Of a stretch of DNA of 64,000 nt, positions 27,470 to 37,861 are shown piece after piece. This stretch comes from Drosophila persimilis (lineage: Eukaryota > Arthropoda > Insecta > Diptera > Drosophilidae). The stretch covers positions 1,426,001 to 1,490,000 of the forward strand of contig NW_020825331.1 in the NCBI RefSeq assembly GCF_003286085.1, read 5' to 3'. The notes under the pieces are model-generated. The model was not told the origin of the DNA. It was given only the letters and a program-made list of their open reading frames with translations, and did not search any database. The stretch's first letter is position 1. Each line of letters begins with the position of its first letter. A program made the position numbers and the translations under genes.

Positions 27470-28900
27470 ACCTAGAGTGCATTTCTATTGAATGCAGGCC
27501 CCCCCCCTCACCAAAGCCTGTGAGAAAGAGATTACATATATTGTGTTCATTCGAGGAATGCAGAAATTTATTTGAATTCCATTACCTGAAACCATATATT
27601 TCATAATTAGTGTTTGTGTTCTATAAACACCCCAAGCTTTTAAGCTTGTATACGACCTCTTCTTTAAGCACAGAATAAATATTTTTAGATACCTTTTCAA
27701 AAGCTTGAAAAGTTTTGTTAGCTTTTCAACTAATATTGCCTTGCCATCAAAAATTATTGACGGGGCTTTTCATAGCAGCAATCAAGCTTTTAGGGCTTTT
27801 GCGTCTTTGGTACCCACACCCATGCAGTAGATTCACTTTAGATTCATTGTAAATCAGGCAAGACAATGACTGGAATGGTATGGCCTTACGTGCATATACG
27901 TGTCCTTGTCAGGCATTTCTTTGTCGGGTTGATAACACACAGCAACGCCATTAATTAGTGTACAATTATATATTAAATATGCGCTACATGAAAATGTCTT
28001 GCTCTCTGACAATTTGTTTTGACTGGCAAGTGTGCGGAAAATTTCGTCTATATACATAGGCAGTTCCGGTATCGCAGCAGCAGATGCGTAAAAGTCGCTT
28101 CTATAAGTATCCCCCCTCCCACCATACATCACATACATACATACATATGTACATATACGATCGAGGATATGTACATATGTATATTATTAGCGTTTCGCAC
28201 TGATAATATTCTGGGCTCTCGCACTCTCGTAATGTCATGTCCCTCTCTTTGGGGCTCTCTTTTCGCATTGAACTTTTATACTTTTTTGTTGGCAGAACAA
28301 GAGCGTTTGGGCCAAGAGAAAGAAAGACTGTTTATATCAGAGGCTATTGCTCTTACGATGACAAGACATTTTGGTGCGATGCAACGGCTACCCTTATAGA
28401 TGGGGTCTTTAGACATACGGATTGCCATTCGCCAATGCCATTTCATTTATTTTTGTTTTAAAGAATCACGAAAATGCATTCATAAATAGGTTGGGAGTAT
28501 AATCTTCTAATCGAATCACCGAAATATTTTTGAGATCTCATCTATTAAAGATCCTATTGCGGTTGTCATGTCTGGGGATAGCTCTAATTTTAAGAGATAC
28601 ATATGTATGTATTTCTCCTTCTTCTGGCGCGATGAGGAACGACTGAACAGGTAGTAAAAGGACGAAGTACCCCCATAATACTGATCACTAAACGAGATCT
28701 TACTGTAGGAGTCGTGTAACATTAAAGGATTTGCCATCTAATATTTTATTTTTGATTTTAATGTAGATTAACACATATCACACTTTATAGAGTATCGTCT
28801 CTTCGAACAACCACAAGAAATGCCAATTTGTGTGTTATTATTTGTTTTTCTTGCCATTTTATTTTTCATTTGTTTTGTTGTGCGCAGTTTTCTTTCTTCT
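27470..28900. other. intergenic, no gene seen
   Basis: Between Pdzd8 and the first LRR gene. Short open frames on both strands lack convincing composition or splice partners. A TATAAAAA at 28908 may belong to the LRR gene promoter, though the best initiator-like TCAGTT (28965) is further downstream than usual. Confidence 0.5.
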
Positions 28901-29227
28901 TCCGTGCTATAAAAACCGAAAGTAAAAAGCATTTTCAATATTTCAATGCGCAAGAGACACACGTTCAGTTCGTACCGGATCAGTAGGACGTTCAAAATAA
29001 TTGAATTTAAAACCGCGACTACAGTTTTATTTGTGTCCCTTCAAATACAGCTCGAATAGGCAACACACACACAAATCGGTGGTGGACAAAACTAATTGTT
29101 TTTTCGAGTGAAGTTCGAAGTGAAGTTCTGCAAAAAATTATTTGCATATATTTTTAACGCAGAAAAAAAACCGTCGGGACAAGATTATAAACAGTATAGC
29201 AACGAAACTAACAAACAAACAACAAAG

Positions 29228-31633
29228 ATGAGGCCCTTTGGAAACGATATTACAAACTTTGGGTCCAATAACAGTGGGGGCAATGGGGGCGCAAACGGTG
29301 GCAACCGAGGAAACAACAACGGCGCCAGCAACGGCCGTGGAGGTAACAATGCAACCAACAATGAAACCAACAATGAAGGCACATCTGATGGCACAACTGA
29401 TGCCACCACGAGAGGTGGAGAAGATCACAATGTCAGTGATGAGATCACACCAACCGACAGCTCAAATGAGAGTTCCAACGAAAGCATAGAAGATCCACGG
29501 CTGCCAGCGCACATAGCCCGTATCGGGGGCATCGCCACATGCTCACCTATTGCCGGACGAGGTATCATCCGTGTGGTGCATCGCTGTGAGGATGCCAAGG
29601 AAAATGAGCATTTGGGTAGGTATTCATAGCCACGGCCAATGCACAACGCAGTTGCCTCTATAGCGATGGTATTTTTTTATGGGCTCCAGAGTCGTTCCCA
29701 AGGTCTGATAGGGAGAGCTTTCACTGTATAGATATTTATATGTATTTGTTTGATCCGTCTTTTCGATCTGATTCTTTCATATGTAAGTCGTAATATATAT
29801 GTATATGGAATTCTCACAACAAAACAGAAATTGGCCAAGAGCCAATTTCAGTTATTGCGCACTTCCCCATACGCGAATGAGTGCAACAAAATTGTTTATA
29901 ATTGAGTGCTGCCCCTACAATCCATCCCGAGCACGCAAAGTGCGTCGCTACCACACACATACATCCATATGTACAATCCCATATGGGTGTAACTGTGCGT
30001 CAGTTTAACAAAGAAAGGTAATTTGTCGCCCCATCAATTCAATGATACACTTATCATCACAAACAGCACACAACACAAATTGTTGATAACTTTGGAGAAC
30101 TTTGGTGGAGATTAGCGATCGAGCCGAGTCGAGTTAATTTTGTTTTGATTCGTTCTGCAATGAGACATCAATCAATTCCTTCCTATAACTCAATAGTCCC
30201 CAGATACAACAGAGAGTGTTACCACGTTGGAGTTGGCTTGCAAGTTGCATGCAATGCATGCCATTGGACAGCTGATTGTATAAGCTACGAGTATGTAAGC
30301 TGTATAAGACTATCCAACTGTTACACTTTCCCAATCGTTTATATGCCACTCTTATACTCTTACGTTTACACACGCACTCTCTGTGGGAAGGGAATTCCTT
30401 CGTCTTTCATTTTCGCCATGCCAGAGCTTTTTCGATCGCTGACTGATTCAGTGGCCCAGAGAGAGAGAGAGAGTCGGAAAGAGAGACAGAGAGAGAGAGA
30501 GAGCTGATGTCCCCTGCGTGTGGTAAGGGGAATGCCTCATCGTATTTATATTTTTAGTTGGTTGCCCCTCACGTGCTCAGTGTTGGCCAACATTTGCGTC
30601 GCGTTCGTAGTTGGGTTATCGCTGGGCCCAAATAAAGAGTAGAGCAAAACACTGATAAGACGGCCAACGATCAGCTGTAGGAATAGAGGATGGCACACCT
30701 GGTGGTAAAGGTGATTCAACAGTGCGAGACGGCAGAAGAAAGTGCACATCTGGGTAAGGGTAACGCTGCTAAAATCACGTAGATCGTATACATACATACA
30801 TATACATACATACATACGTATAATGGAAAAAGACTTTCCGAGAGCTTTACATGCTGGTAAAAGCGCCATCGCTTGTAAGCTTTTAGCTGGCGACACTCCT
30901 AGTCTCTTATACTCGTATTAATATCACAGATTAGCGGTTCAACTCTTATACCCAGGCAAAGTGTAAAACAAATCAAATATTTGCCCTAACCATAAACTTC
31001 TTGCAGACCTTTCCGAGTGCCAACTGATGACATTACCAGATGCTGTTTACCACTTGATGCGCAACACAGTGTTGAAGTCTTGCGACCTAAGTGGCAATGA
31101 TCTCAAGTCTATCACACCCAAATTTACTCAGAAATTCAGCGCCATAACAGGTGATATATTCCATTCCATTCTATCTTATTATACTGCCTGGCATCTGAAA
31201 AATCTAACAAACTCTGAAAATTACAGATCTCAATCTCTCGTCAAACAATCTGTCGAGGCTGCCCGACGAACTTGCCAATATGACCGCCTTGGCAAAGTTG
31301 AACATATCCAGAAATTCGTTTATCGTTTTACCTCAAGTTATCTTTAAGTTAGAGAGTTTGACACACTTGGATGCTCAGGAAAACAAGATATATGGTGAGC
31401 GAGAAACTACATCACAACGATTCCATTACCATGTTAGATGTCTTATGCCCTCTATAACAATCGCCATTTATGCACTTGCAGAAATTGATACCGATGAGGC
31501 TATAGTGAGCAATACGCTGGTCGTTGTTGACCTGCGCAACAATCCGCTGGGAAGCCTGTGCCGTCGCAAGCTGCAGAATTTGGAGACATCGTTCCGCCTA
31601 GAGATTAGCAATGATGATGAGGATGACTGGTAG
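29228..31633 (+). CDS. LRRC20-like leucine-rich-repeat protein, long isoform
   Basis: Exons 29228-29615, 31007-31150, 31227-31394 and 31482-31633 give 283 residues. The start ATG (AAAG before ATG, purine at -3) is the first in frame. The N-terminal 110 residues are low-complexity (Asn/Gly, then Thr/Ser/Glu). The body holds LRR units (DLSECQLMTLPD, CDLSGNDLKSI, DLNLSSNNLSRLP, LNISRNSFIVLP, LDAQENKI, VDLRNNPL) and ends in an acidic DDEDDW. Order and spacing resemble human LRRC20, a small LRR protein of unclear function. It is the oldest member of a three-gene cluster here: every intron position and phase matches the two copies downstream. A shorter isoform uses another first exon (30690). I know no established function, so none is given. 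Confidence 0.85.
29616..30689 (+). other. intron / second promoter region of the LRRC20-like gene
   Basis: No coding exon seen. The GA-rich run at 30461-30505 is the kind of sequence bound by GAGA factor. It precedes the short first exon, so the region probably holds the second promoter. Confidence 0.5.
30690..30753 (+). CDS. alternative first exon of the LRRC20-like gene
   Basis: ATG followed by AHLVVKVIQQCETAEESAHL and a GTAAGG donor, in the same phase as the exon ending at 29615. Splicing to 31007 gives a 175-residue protein, close to the 184 of human LRRC20. Its last residues (CETAEESAHLG) resemble the end of the long first exon (CEDAKENEHLG), which suggests the two first exons arose by duplication. 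A GAGA-rich stretch at 30461-30505 lies about 200 bp upstream and could mark its own promoter. Confidence 0.75.
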
Positions 31634-32524
31634 GCCAATGCATCAATGTCATACACGCACGTGCACGCACAAAGAACAAATCTCCTCATCTCGGGAAGGA
31701 TCCGGCTCCCTCATCCTCTGAGCACCTCGTCTTCGTATTTATTCTGTTTATAGTATATTTAACACACACAAACAAACACACAAACAAACACACAAACAAA
31801 CACAAAAATCGATTGTTATAAAATAATGAATTAACGTTGGTAAGCCCAACATTCTGGCTATTAAAGAAATGCATACATAATGCACACAATAGTCCATCAA
31901 TTGTTTTAATCTCATACTAATAAAACATATATTTTCCTTTGGAAATCTTCAACTAGGCTTTAGATATATGACGTCAGTTCCTTCTGTCGATTGGCGCAAT
32001 TTATGGAACAATTCTTATTTTGGTCCCTCTACAAATGCAATAATATTGGCGAAAAGTCTACAACAGAAGCACAAATTAAACAAATCATATGAATGCAGAG
32101 ATTGTACAAAATAAAGCATTTGTTATGAATGATTTTTTTCGAGGTCCCATTATTAGTGGGTAATTTTTTATTCTCCAGGTACTACCATTGCCTTTGTTCA
32201 ATCACGAAAAGACATGCCACGCCCTGATCGGCTGCCCAGTATTTCAATGGTGTACAAATCTTCGGACGGCCATATCTCAGATAAATAGGACCAGATCGGC
32301 GCAGGACCCACTCTCCCAGGATATTGGGGGATGTAACCATCATGATTTTTTGCGAAAATCGTAACAAAATGAATGTCCTCTTTTCTGATGCCAAACGGTT
32401 GCAACCATGTCGTCCAAATTCCGCAGAGCTAGAAGGGTTACTGGAAATACTAAAAAAAACATATTAACCATTAATTTAATAAAAAAAGTTAGTTATTAAC
32501 ACTTTTTTCTGAAAATATTCATCT
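31634..32524. other. 3' flank of the first LRR gene with a diverged copy of the paralogues' promoter segment
   Basis: AATAAA at 31919-31924 is a likely poly(A) signal. From about 31890 to 32045 the sequence aligns by eye with 33065-33225 upstream of the second LRR gene (shared TCAATTG, CACTAATA-like, CCTTTGG, TGACGTCAGTT, CGATTGGC). The block 32170-32405 is unrecognised. Confidence 0.55.
31969..31976. promoter_or_regulatory. CRE-type palindrome TGACGTCA
   Basis: Perfect ATF/CREB-type palindrome. The same octamer recurs at 33152-33159 and 37659-37666 in otherwise diverged or duplicated flanks, always followed by GTT and a GATTGGC-type element. Confidence 0.5.
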
Positions 32525-32714
32525 GTTTTCGTTTTCTTCAAGCTAAAAACAGTTTTTTTTCTTTTTGAAATGTTGGCAGCTCTGGACATAACAATTGACC
32601 TGACAGAATATGGTCACACTGACACTACCCGGGAAATTCAAATTTTGATGGAGCAGTGTTTTCATCTCCCATCTCTTCCTTCAGTTAGACGAAACGCTGC
32701 TTCAACTCCACTCG

Positions 32715-32899
32715 TTACGGCAGCAGCTTGGCATATTCCTGCAGCAGGGTCCCAGGTCGCCATGCAGACACAGGTTCAAGCTGCTCAAAGTCCTCCACTG
32801 TGGCATTAATGGGTAGATAGCTTTCGGGCGGAATTGAACCGATCCGTTTGGAGCATGCTCATTCCACATTGAACTGTTGTACATGGAGGACCGCCAGAA
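32715..32899 (-). pseudogene. decayed coding exon (minus strand) in duplicate copy 1
   Basis: Read on the minus strand, an open frame with WRSSMYNSSMWNEHAPNG is followed, one base out of frame, by RIGSIPPESYLPINATVEDF and on to LLQEYAKLLP and TAA (32717-32715). Both halves have clear protein character, and they join if one base is restored near 32847. I do not recognise the protein. This is best read as the last exon of a lost gene with a one-base frameshift. Confidence 0.45.
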
Positions 32900-33353
32900 T
32901 TACAACAACAGGAGTAGATAGATATAAATGCATAAATAAATTATACATGAATATATCGATATTTGTTAGACGAAAAGTAGAAGCAAGCACTATAAGCGAC
33001 CATCACACGAACAATCCGACCTGCAAGCCCTGCAATCCTCTCCTGTTTCAACATAGAGTAAAGAATATTGAATCAATTGCTTCAATCTCCCACTAATATA
33101 TACATATATTTTTCCCTTTGGTAACACTTGACAATTGAGGCTGTGAATTTATGACGTCAGTTGTTGCGACCGATTGGCACAAATGACGGAACTATTGTTA
33201 TCGACTACATTCAAGAGTCAATTGTTGTAATTTATTCGAGCTACGAAATTTAGGCAATTTTCACATAATTCTTCAAAGAAGTTGGCAGCGCAGCAGACAT
33301 TTAATCGAAGAAAAGATTGCGTCAAGAGCGAAAATTATCAAGAAAGTTCAAAA

Positions 33354-34873
33354 ATGGATCAAGAGCAGCTAATGAACGCCGTTAATCCGCTGTTTTCCAA
33401 GTGCCAGAACGCCAGTTCCACGGGCATTTTGGGTAAGTTTGTGCAAAAGCCACCACAGGCACACGAACACGCACACGCACATGCGTGCGTACAAAAATTT
33501 GCATTAGAAAAATACACCGATATGCAAGCTGCAACACAAGGGAACCTTTTCATATGTGCAGCTCCATTTTGTGGAGCACCAGGGCTCCTGCCCCTACTGC
33601 CCAAAGTCCGCGTGCGCATGCGCAACGTTTTGTGGAAGTAAGTGCCACTTTCAGCCGCTGTCAAGGCACTATTTTGTGCATTTTCGTACAATTCTTTTGG
33701 AATTCTATGCGTGTGGTGGTGCAAAACATGTGAAACGCGTCACACCTTCGGCAAATTGTGGTATATTGTATGTACATTTTCTTGAAGTGCATCAGCCTGT
33801 TACAATGGGAAATAACATATTGTATTTGCTCGATTTGTTGCCAAGTGCATCTGGGAAATCAGTTTGCAAAGAAGGTTCCTTCAGAAAGTTTGCACTTCAG
33901 CCTTTACACTTGTCAGTCCCGTTGCCTATGACCTTTCAGTGAGTTGCATCGATTGCCCCGACAAGGAGGATTGGCTGCAGTACGTCTGCCAGGGGCCTAT
34001 GGACCCATGCGCCCTTTGTGGGCTCCTCGCTAGCACAATGCCCTGCCAGCTGGGGGAAGGAGCCGTCAGACGGTTATTACAGTTAACCAGTTTTTAGGAT
34101 TTTGGTTCCGTTGGCGAGTAAAACATACATAGCTCTCTTGAAGATATATAAAATGGATACCTGTATTTGAATCGCACTTTCCTTCTTGCAGATCTCAGTC
34201 ATAGCCAACTGACTGCAATTCCTGAAGTTGTTTTTAATTTTATGTCCAATGCTGGGACTGAGGTTAAGGAGTGTGATCTTAGCGGCAATTTAATGCAAGA
34301 GATACACCCAAAATTGGCCATCGATTTCAAAATCTTAACAAGTAAGACACAATCAGCATTACCTTATACATATAGCTACATTCATACATATTGTTTATCT
34401 AATCGTTTCAGATCTCAATATAGCACATAATCTTCTGATGACACTTCCAAAGGAGATTGGCAATCTGCGAGCCTTGGAAAGACTCAATATATCGTGTAAT
34501 TATCTGTTTGAATTGCCTGATGTAGTTTTCAAGTTGCCAAATTTGACATATTTGTATGCTCAGGACAACTTGATTACGGGTAAGTTCATGTCCGAGGAGT
34601 TCTCAGAGCCGAACAACATCTTAATCGATTCGACATCCTGACATCCCGACATCCCATGCAGAAATCGATATAGAACAGCCAATTGAGAGCGATAACTTGG
34701 CTCTAGTTGACTTACGTTACAATACTCTAAAGCCTGAGTTTCTTCGTAAGCTGATGAAGATACAAACCACATTCCGTTTGGTACTCAACGACGCAGAAGT
34801 GAACGACAACGACTATGAAGATTATGATGATCAGGATGATGATGATGATGATGATGGTTTCATCAAAAATTAA
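33354..34873 (+). CDS. LRRC20-like leucine-rich-repeat protein, duplicate copy 1
   Basis: Exons 33354-33432, 34192-34341, 34412-34579 and 34662-34873 give 202 residues. It starts MDQEQLMNAVNPLFSKC. LRR units follow (DLSHSQLTAIPE, CDLSGNLMQEI, LNIAHNLLMTLP, LNISCNYLFELP, YAQDNLI, VDLRYNTL), then a strongly acidic tail with a run of Asp and the end GFIKN. Intron phases equal those of the gene at 29228-31633, so it is a tandem paralogue, diverged in the N-terminus and tail. Function unknown. The 759-bp first intron may hold extra exons. Confidence 0.87.
33562..34097 (+). other. candidate Cys-rich exon pair inside intron 1 of LRR copy 1
   Basis: A GTGCAG acceptor precedes 33562 and a strong donor (GGAA|GTAAGTG) follows 33637. 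A second acceptor (CCTATGACCTTTCAG) precedes 33940, with a stop at 34095-34097. Joined in one frame they encode a Cys-rich peptide (GSCPYCPKSACACATFCG, then SCIDCPDKEDWLQYVC, PCALCGLL). That frame needs an upstream exon ending in phase 0, but the LRR first exon ends in phase 1, which would select a different open frame. No ATG lies in frame. Either an unseen first exon exists or this is chance. Confidence 0.3.
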
Positions 34874-36040
34874 GCATCTTTATACACCCACACTCAAGAC
34901 TGTTCCATGTTCTCCAAGGAAGCAATACACAAAACAAAACAAAAAACAAAAAGAACCAACAAATCTATAAGATCGATCTCAAGCCAAACACTTTCACTGA
35001 AGAAATTGTATATTTATGTTACGATTTTGATATGAAACAAGTTATGTATTGTGTTAAAATCTTGTTTAAAAATCTAAGATCTCTTATTAGTGATACAGAA
35101 AAAATAATGGATGGAGAAGAGAAGAGAAATATACTATGGCCTTTCAACTGATGAGAAATTAGACCAAAGTTGAAGTTTTATAACATTTGTTACGTTTCTT
35201 AAACTTTGCTACTTATTGTTTGTTTTTAAGCTCTTTGCAAGGTTAGGTATTTTTGTAATATTTTATTTTTGTAGTGGCAGTTCCCAACAAAACAAGCTGC
35301 TAATCATGAAAATTGTCCAATACGTACTTTTTAGTAAATTCCGAGCGGACACGCTGCAGAGCAAGCCTGCAGTTGCAGTTGGAAGTACATAACGCATTTT
35401 CTTGAGTAAGAACCTACTGATCCTGAATCCCGATTGGACTTGACTATTTATTTGCCAGGGCCCTGGGTTCTCTCCGAAAGAGTATAAATGCTTTTCTACC
35501 TCCCAACCTACCTGAGCCCAGCCCACTACTGAGTGGGGGCAAATACAGTGGAAGCTAGATAAATGGAATGGAATTGAAGTAAGCTAAAGACTAGTTCATT
35601 ATTGGAATTTTTGGCAAATGTTTGCTATTTAGAGGGCTCACTGTAACGCCAATGATTCGCTGTACACCATGGCGAGCTTGGCTTGGCGAGTGCATTGCCT
35701 GTTTCTCGTTGCTTTGGGTCTGTGGTGTACTACGTGGCGCTCTCCCATCCGAAAAGAGCTGTGCTGACGCTAACTCTCTCAGTTTGTCGAATGGACAACA
35801 AACACCAGAGAGACAATGAGGTAGAGGTAGAGGTGGGCAGGCAGCGCAATTAAATCCAAGCAACGCAACAGGTTTTGGCAATACACGACGGTACACGACG
35901 AGAGATACTTTGGGCCAGAGATACAACGATACCGATCGTGGCTCGCTCTCCGAGCTGGGCTTTCGTCTGTGGCTCGTTGTAGATTTCGTTGGTTTCGTGG
36001 GTTTTCGGTGGGTCGAAGGCCAGCTCCGTATAGCAGAGAT

Positions 36041-36063
36041 ATAGCGTATCTAAGATACGCTAT
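36041..36063. repeat. 23-bp perfect palindrome at the spacer edge
   Basis: Two 11-bp arms (ATAGCGTATCT and its complement) around one base, starting 14 bp after the duplicated block ends. Confidence 0.8.
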
Positions 36064-36073
36064 GGCTTTTTCT

Positions 36074-36341
36074 GATCGGAAAAATATCCTTGATCCTTGG
36101 ATAGGGACTTCGACAAACCGAGTCATACATATTTCGATTTCTTCGCTATTTACGGTCCGATCTAGGCAGGCGATGGCTTCCTGCGATCGGAAGAAAGTCC
36201 TTATTTTGATGAAGTCCCTATCAAGAACCAAGGAACAAGGACATTTTCTCCAGTCATATTTTTCCTGTTTTCTCTGTTATATCTGGTCATTCTGTAGGTT
36301 CCTTTAATTGGAAAAATATCCTTGATCCTTTGGTAAGGACT
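36074..36341. repeat. inverted-repeat element, possible miniature transposon
   Basis: A block (GATCGGAAAAATATCCTTG through TAGGGACTTC, 36074-36111) recurs inverted at about 36211-36251 and again in direct orientation at about 36309-36341. About 100 bp separate the first two. This is foldback/MITE-like structure; no transposase is present and the family is not recognised. Confidence 0.55.
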
Positions 36342-36464
36342 CACACAATACCAGCCAGTCAAATTTCTCCGATTCTTTGCAAGGATGACATTGAATGATA
36401 TGAATAAAAAAAAAAAGTGGAAAGCAGTTGTATCAATCTTAAACCTAATAACAACAAGTCTAGT

Positions 36465-37024
36465 CTAGTAGCCCGCGTAGCCGCTCCCTTGGTTGCCGTA
36501 GTCAAATTCCTTGTTGTCGATGTCCAGGTCGAAGTATAGCTTGTTAGGCGCCGGTCTGTCTCGAATACGCCTCATTAATGCTTGGATAGGACTCCGTATG
36601 GCGGGGGAAATCGGATGCGACTCGGTTTGTGGCAATGCGTAGGCTACATAAGCCCTCTGTGAAGAAATATATATTTTAAAATATATCCATAATTATATAC
36701 TGATTCACTCACGCGTCTCGAAGCTGATGCCCACCGTTTGGTTCGGCGGCGTATGAATGGGGGGCTGCTGACATTATTTCCCGTGGGCGTGTACCAACAA
36801 TTCCGCCGGGGAACACTGGTCCTCAGCGACATAGCAGCGGCATCATGGCTTTGGCCCGCAGCAGGACAGCTAGTGTCTGCCACATTCCAGCCAGCAGGAC
36901 ATCCCGTTTACCTTCCGAGAGGACGAAGAGCTATGTACGTCGGAATCACCAACGGAGGAGATACCAACGGCGAACGGACTGGAAAGGCGGAGAGAACAGC
37001 GAGGGAAGCACGGAGGAGGGCCAT
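36465..37024 (-). CDS. small basic protein with possible signal peptide, in the spacer between the duplicates
   Basis: Minus-strand gene read as three exons: 37024-36912, 36821-36713 and 36656-36465 (137 residues). The last junction is strong: GTGAGTG donor, 56-bp intron, TTCTTCACAG acceptor. The protein starts MALLRASLAVLSAFPV (hydrophobic, signal-like) and has CWYTPTGNN, a cluster of basic residues (RRRTKRW), and an end in LYFDLDIDNKEFDYG and GYAGY. If the 90-bp intron 36911-36822 (donor AAG|GTAAAC, less usual GAG acceptor) is not removed, an in-frame TAA at 36910-36908 interrupts it. Basic cleavage-like sites suggest a secreted or processed product, but I do not recognise the family. It is transcribed away from LRR copy 2. 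Confidence 0.55.
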
Positions 37025-37270
37025 GGCAGTGGACACAGGGAGGGTGATGACGCGCCGTTAGCCGAAACTAATTATAACACTTTTCGTTTTCTTCAAGCTA
37101 AAAACAGTTTTTTTTTCTTTTTGAAATGTTGGCAGCTCTGGACATAACAATTGACCTGACAGAATATGGTCACACTGACCCTACCCGGGAAATTCAAATT
37201 TTGATGGAGCAGTGTTTTCATCTCCCATCTCTTCCATCAGTTAGACGAAACGCTGCTTCAACTCCACTCG

Positions 37271-37410
37271 TTACGGCAGCAGCTTGGCATATTCCTGCAG
37301 CAGGGTCCCAGGTCGCCATGCAGACACAGGTTTAAGCTGCTCAAAGTCCTCCACTGTGGCATTAATGGGTAGATAGCTTTCGGGCGGAATTGAACCGATC
37401 CGTTTGGAGC
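37271..37410 (-). pseudogene. same decayed exon in duplicate copy 2, truncated
   Basis: The C-terminal half of the same minus-strand frame is kept to TAA, with one Glu-to-Lys change. The N-terminal part (MYNSSMWNEH side) is missing because of the 49-bp difference at 37410/37411. Without it no start remains, so it cannot be a working copy. Confidence 0.45.
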
Positions 37411-37861
37411 AACAACAGGAGTAGATAGATATAAATGCATAAATAAATGATACATGAATATATCGATATTTGTTAGACGAAAAGTAGAAGCAAGCACTAT
37501 AAGCGACCATCACACGAACAATCCGACCTGCAAGCCCTGCAATCCTCTCCTGTTTCAACATAGAGTAAAGAATATTGAATCAATTGCTTCAATCTCCCAC
37601 TAATATATACATATATTTTTTCCTTTGGTAACACTTGACAATTGAGGCTGTGAATTTATGACGTCAGTTGTTGCGACCGATTGGCACAAATGACGGAACT
37701 ATTGTTATCGACTACATTCAAGAGTCAATTGTTGTAATTTATTCGAGCTACGAAATTTTGGCAATTTTCACATAATTCTTCAAAGAAGTTGGCAGCGCAG
37801 CAGACATTTAATCGAAGAAAAGATTGCGTCAAGAGCAAAAAATTATCAAGAAAGTTCAAAA

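Larger units (their letters stand above)
32525..36027. repeat. 3.5 kb duplicated block, copy 1
   Basis: Nearly identical to 37081-40535. The left border shares TTTTCGTTTTCTTCAAGC with copy 2, and the right border is lost in GGTGGGTCGA(A/G)GGCCAGCTCC. It contains a decayed minus-strand exon, an LRR gene and the start of the next gene's upstream region. Confidence 0.9.

Noticed and set aside
32182-32404. Minus-strand 70-codon frame, possibly a transposon fragment
   Set aside because: Some words look shared with 54540-54650, but I could not align them well enough to claim a common element or a protein family.
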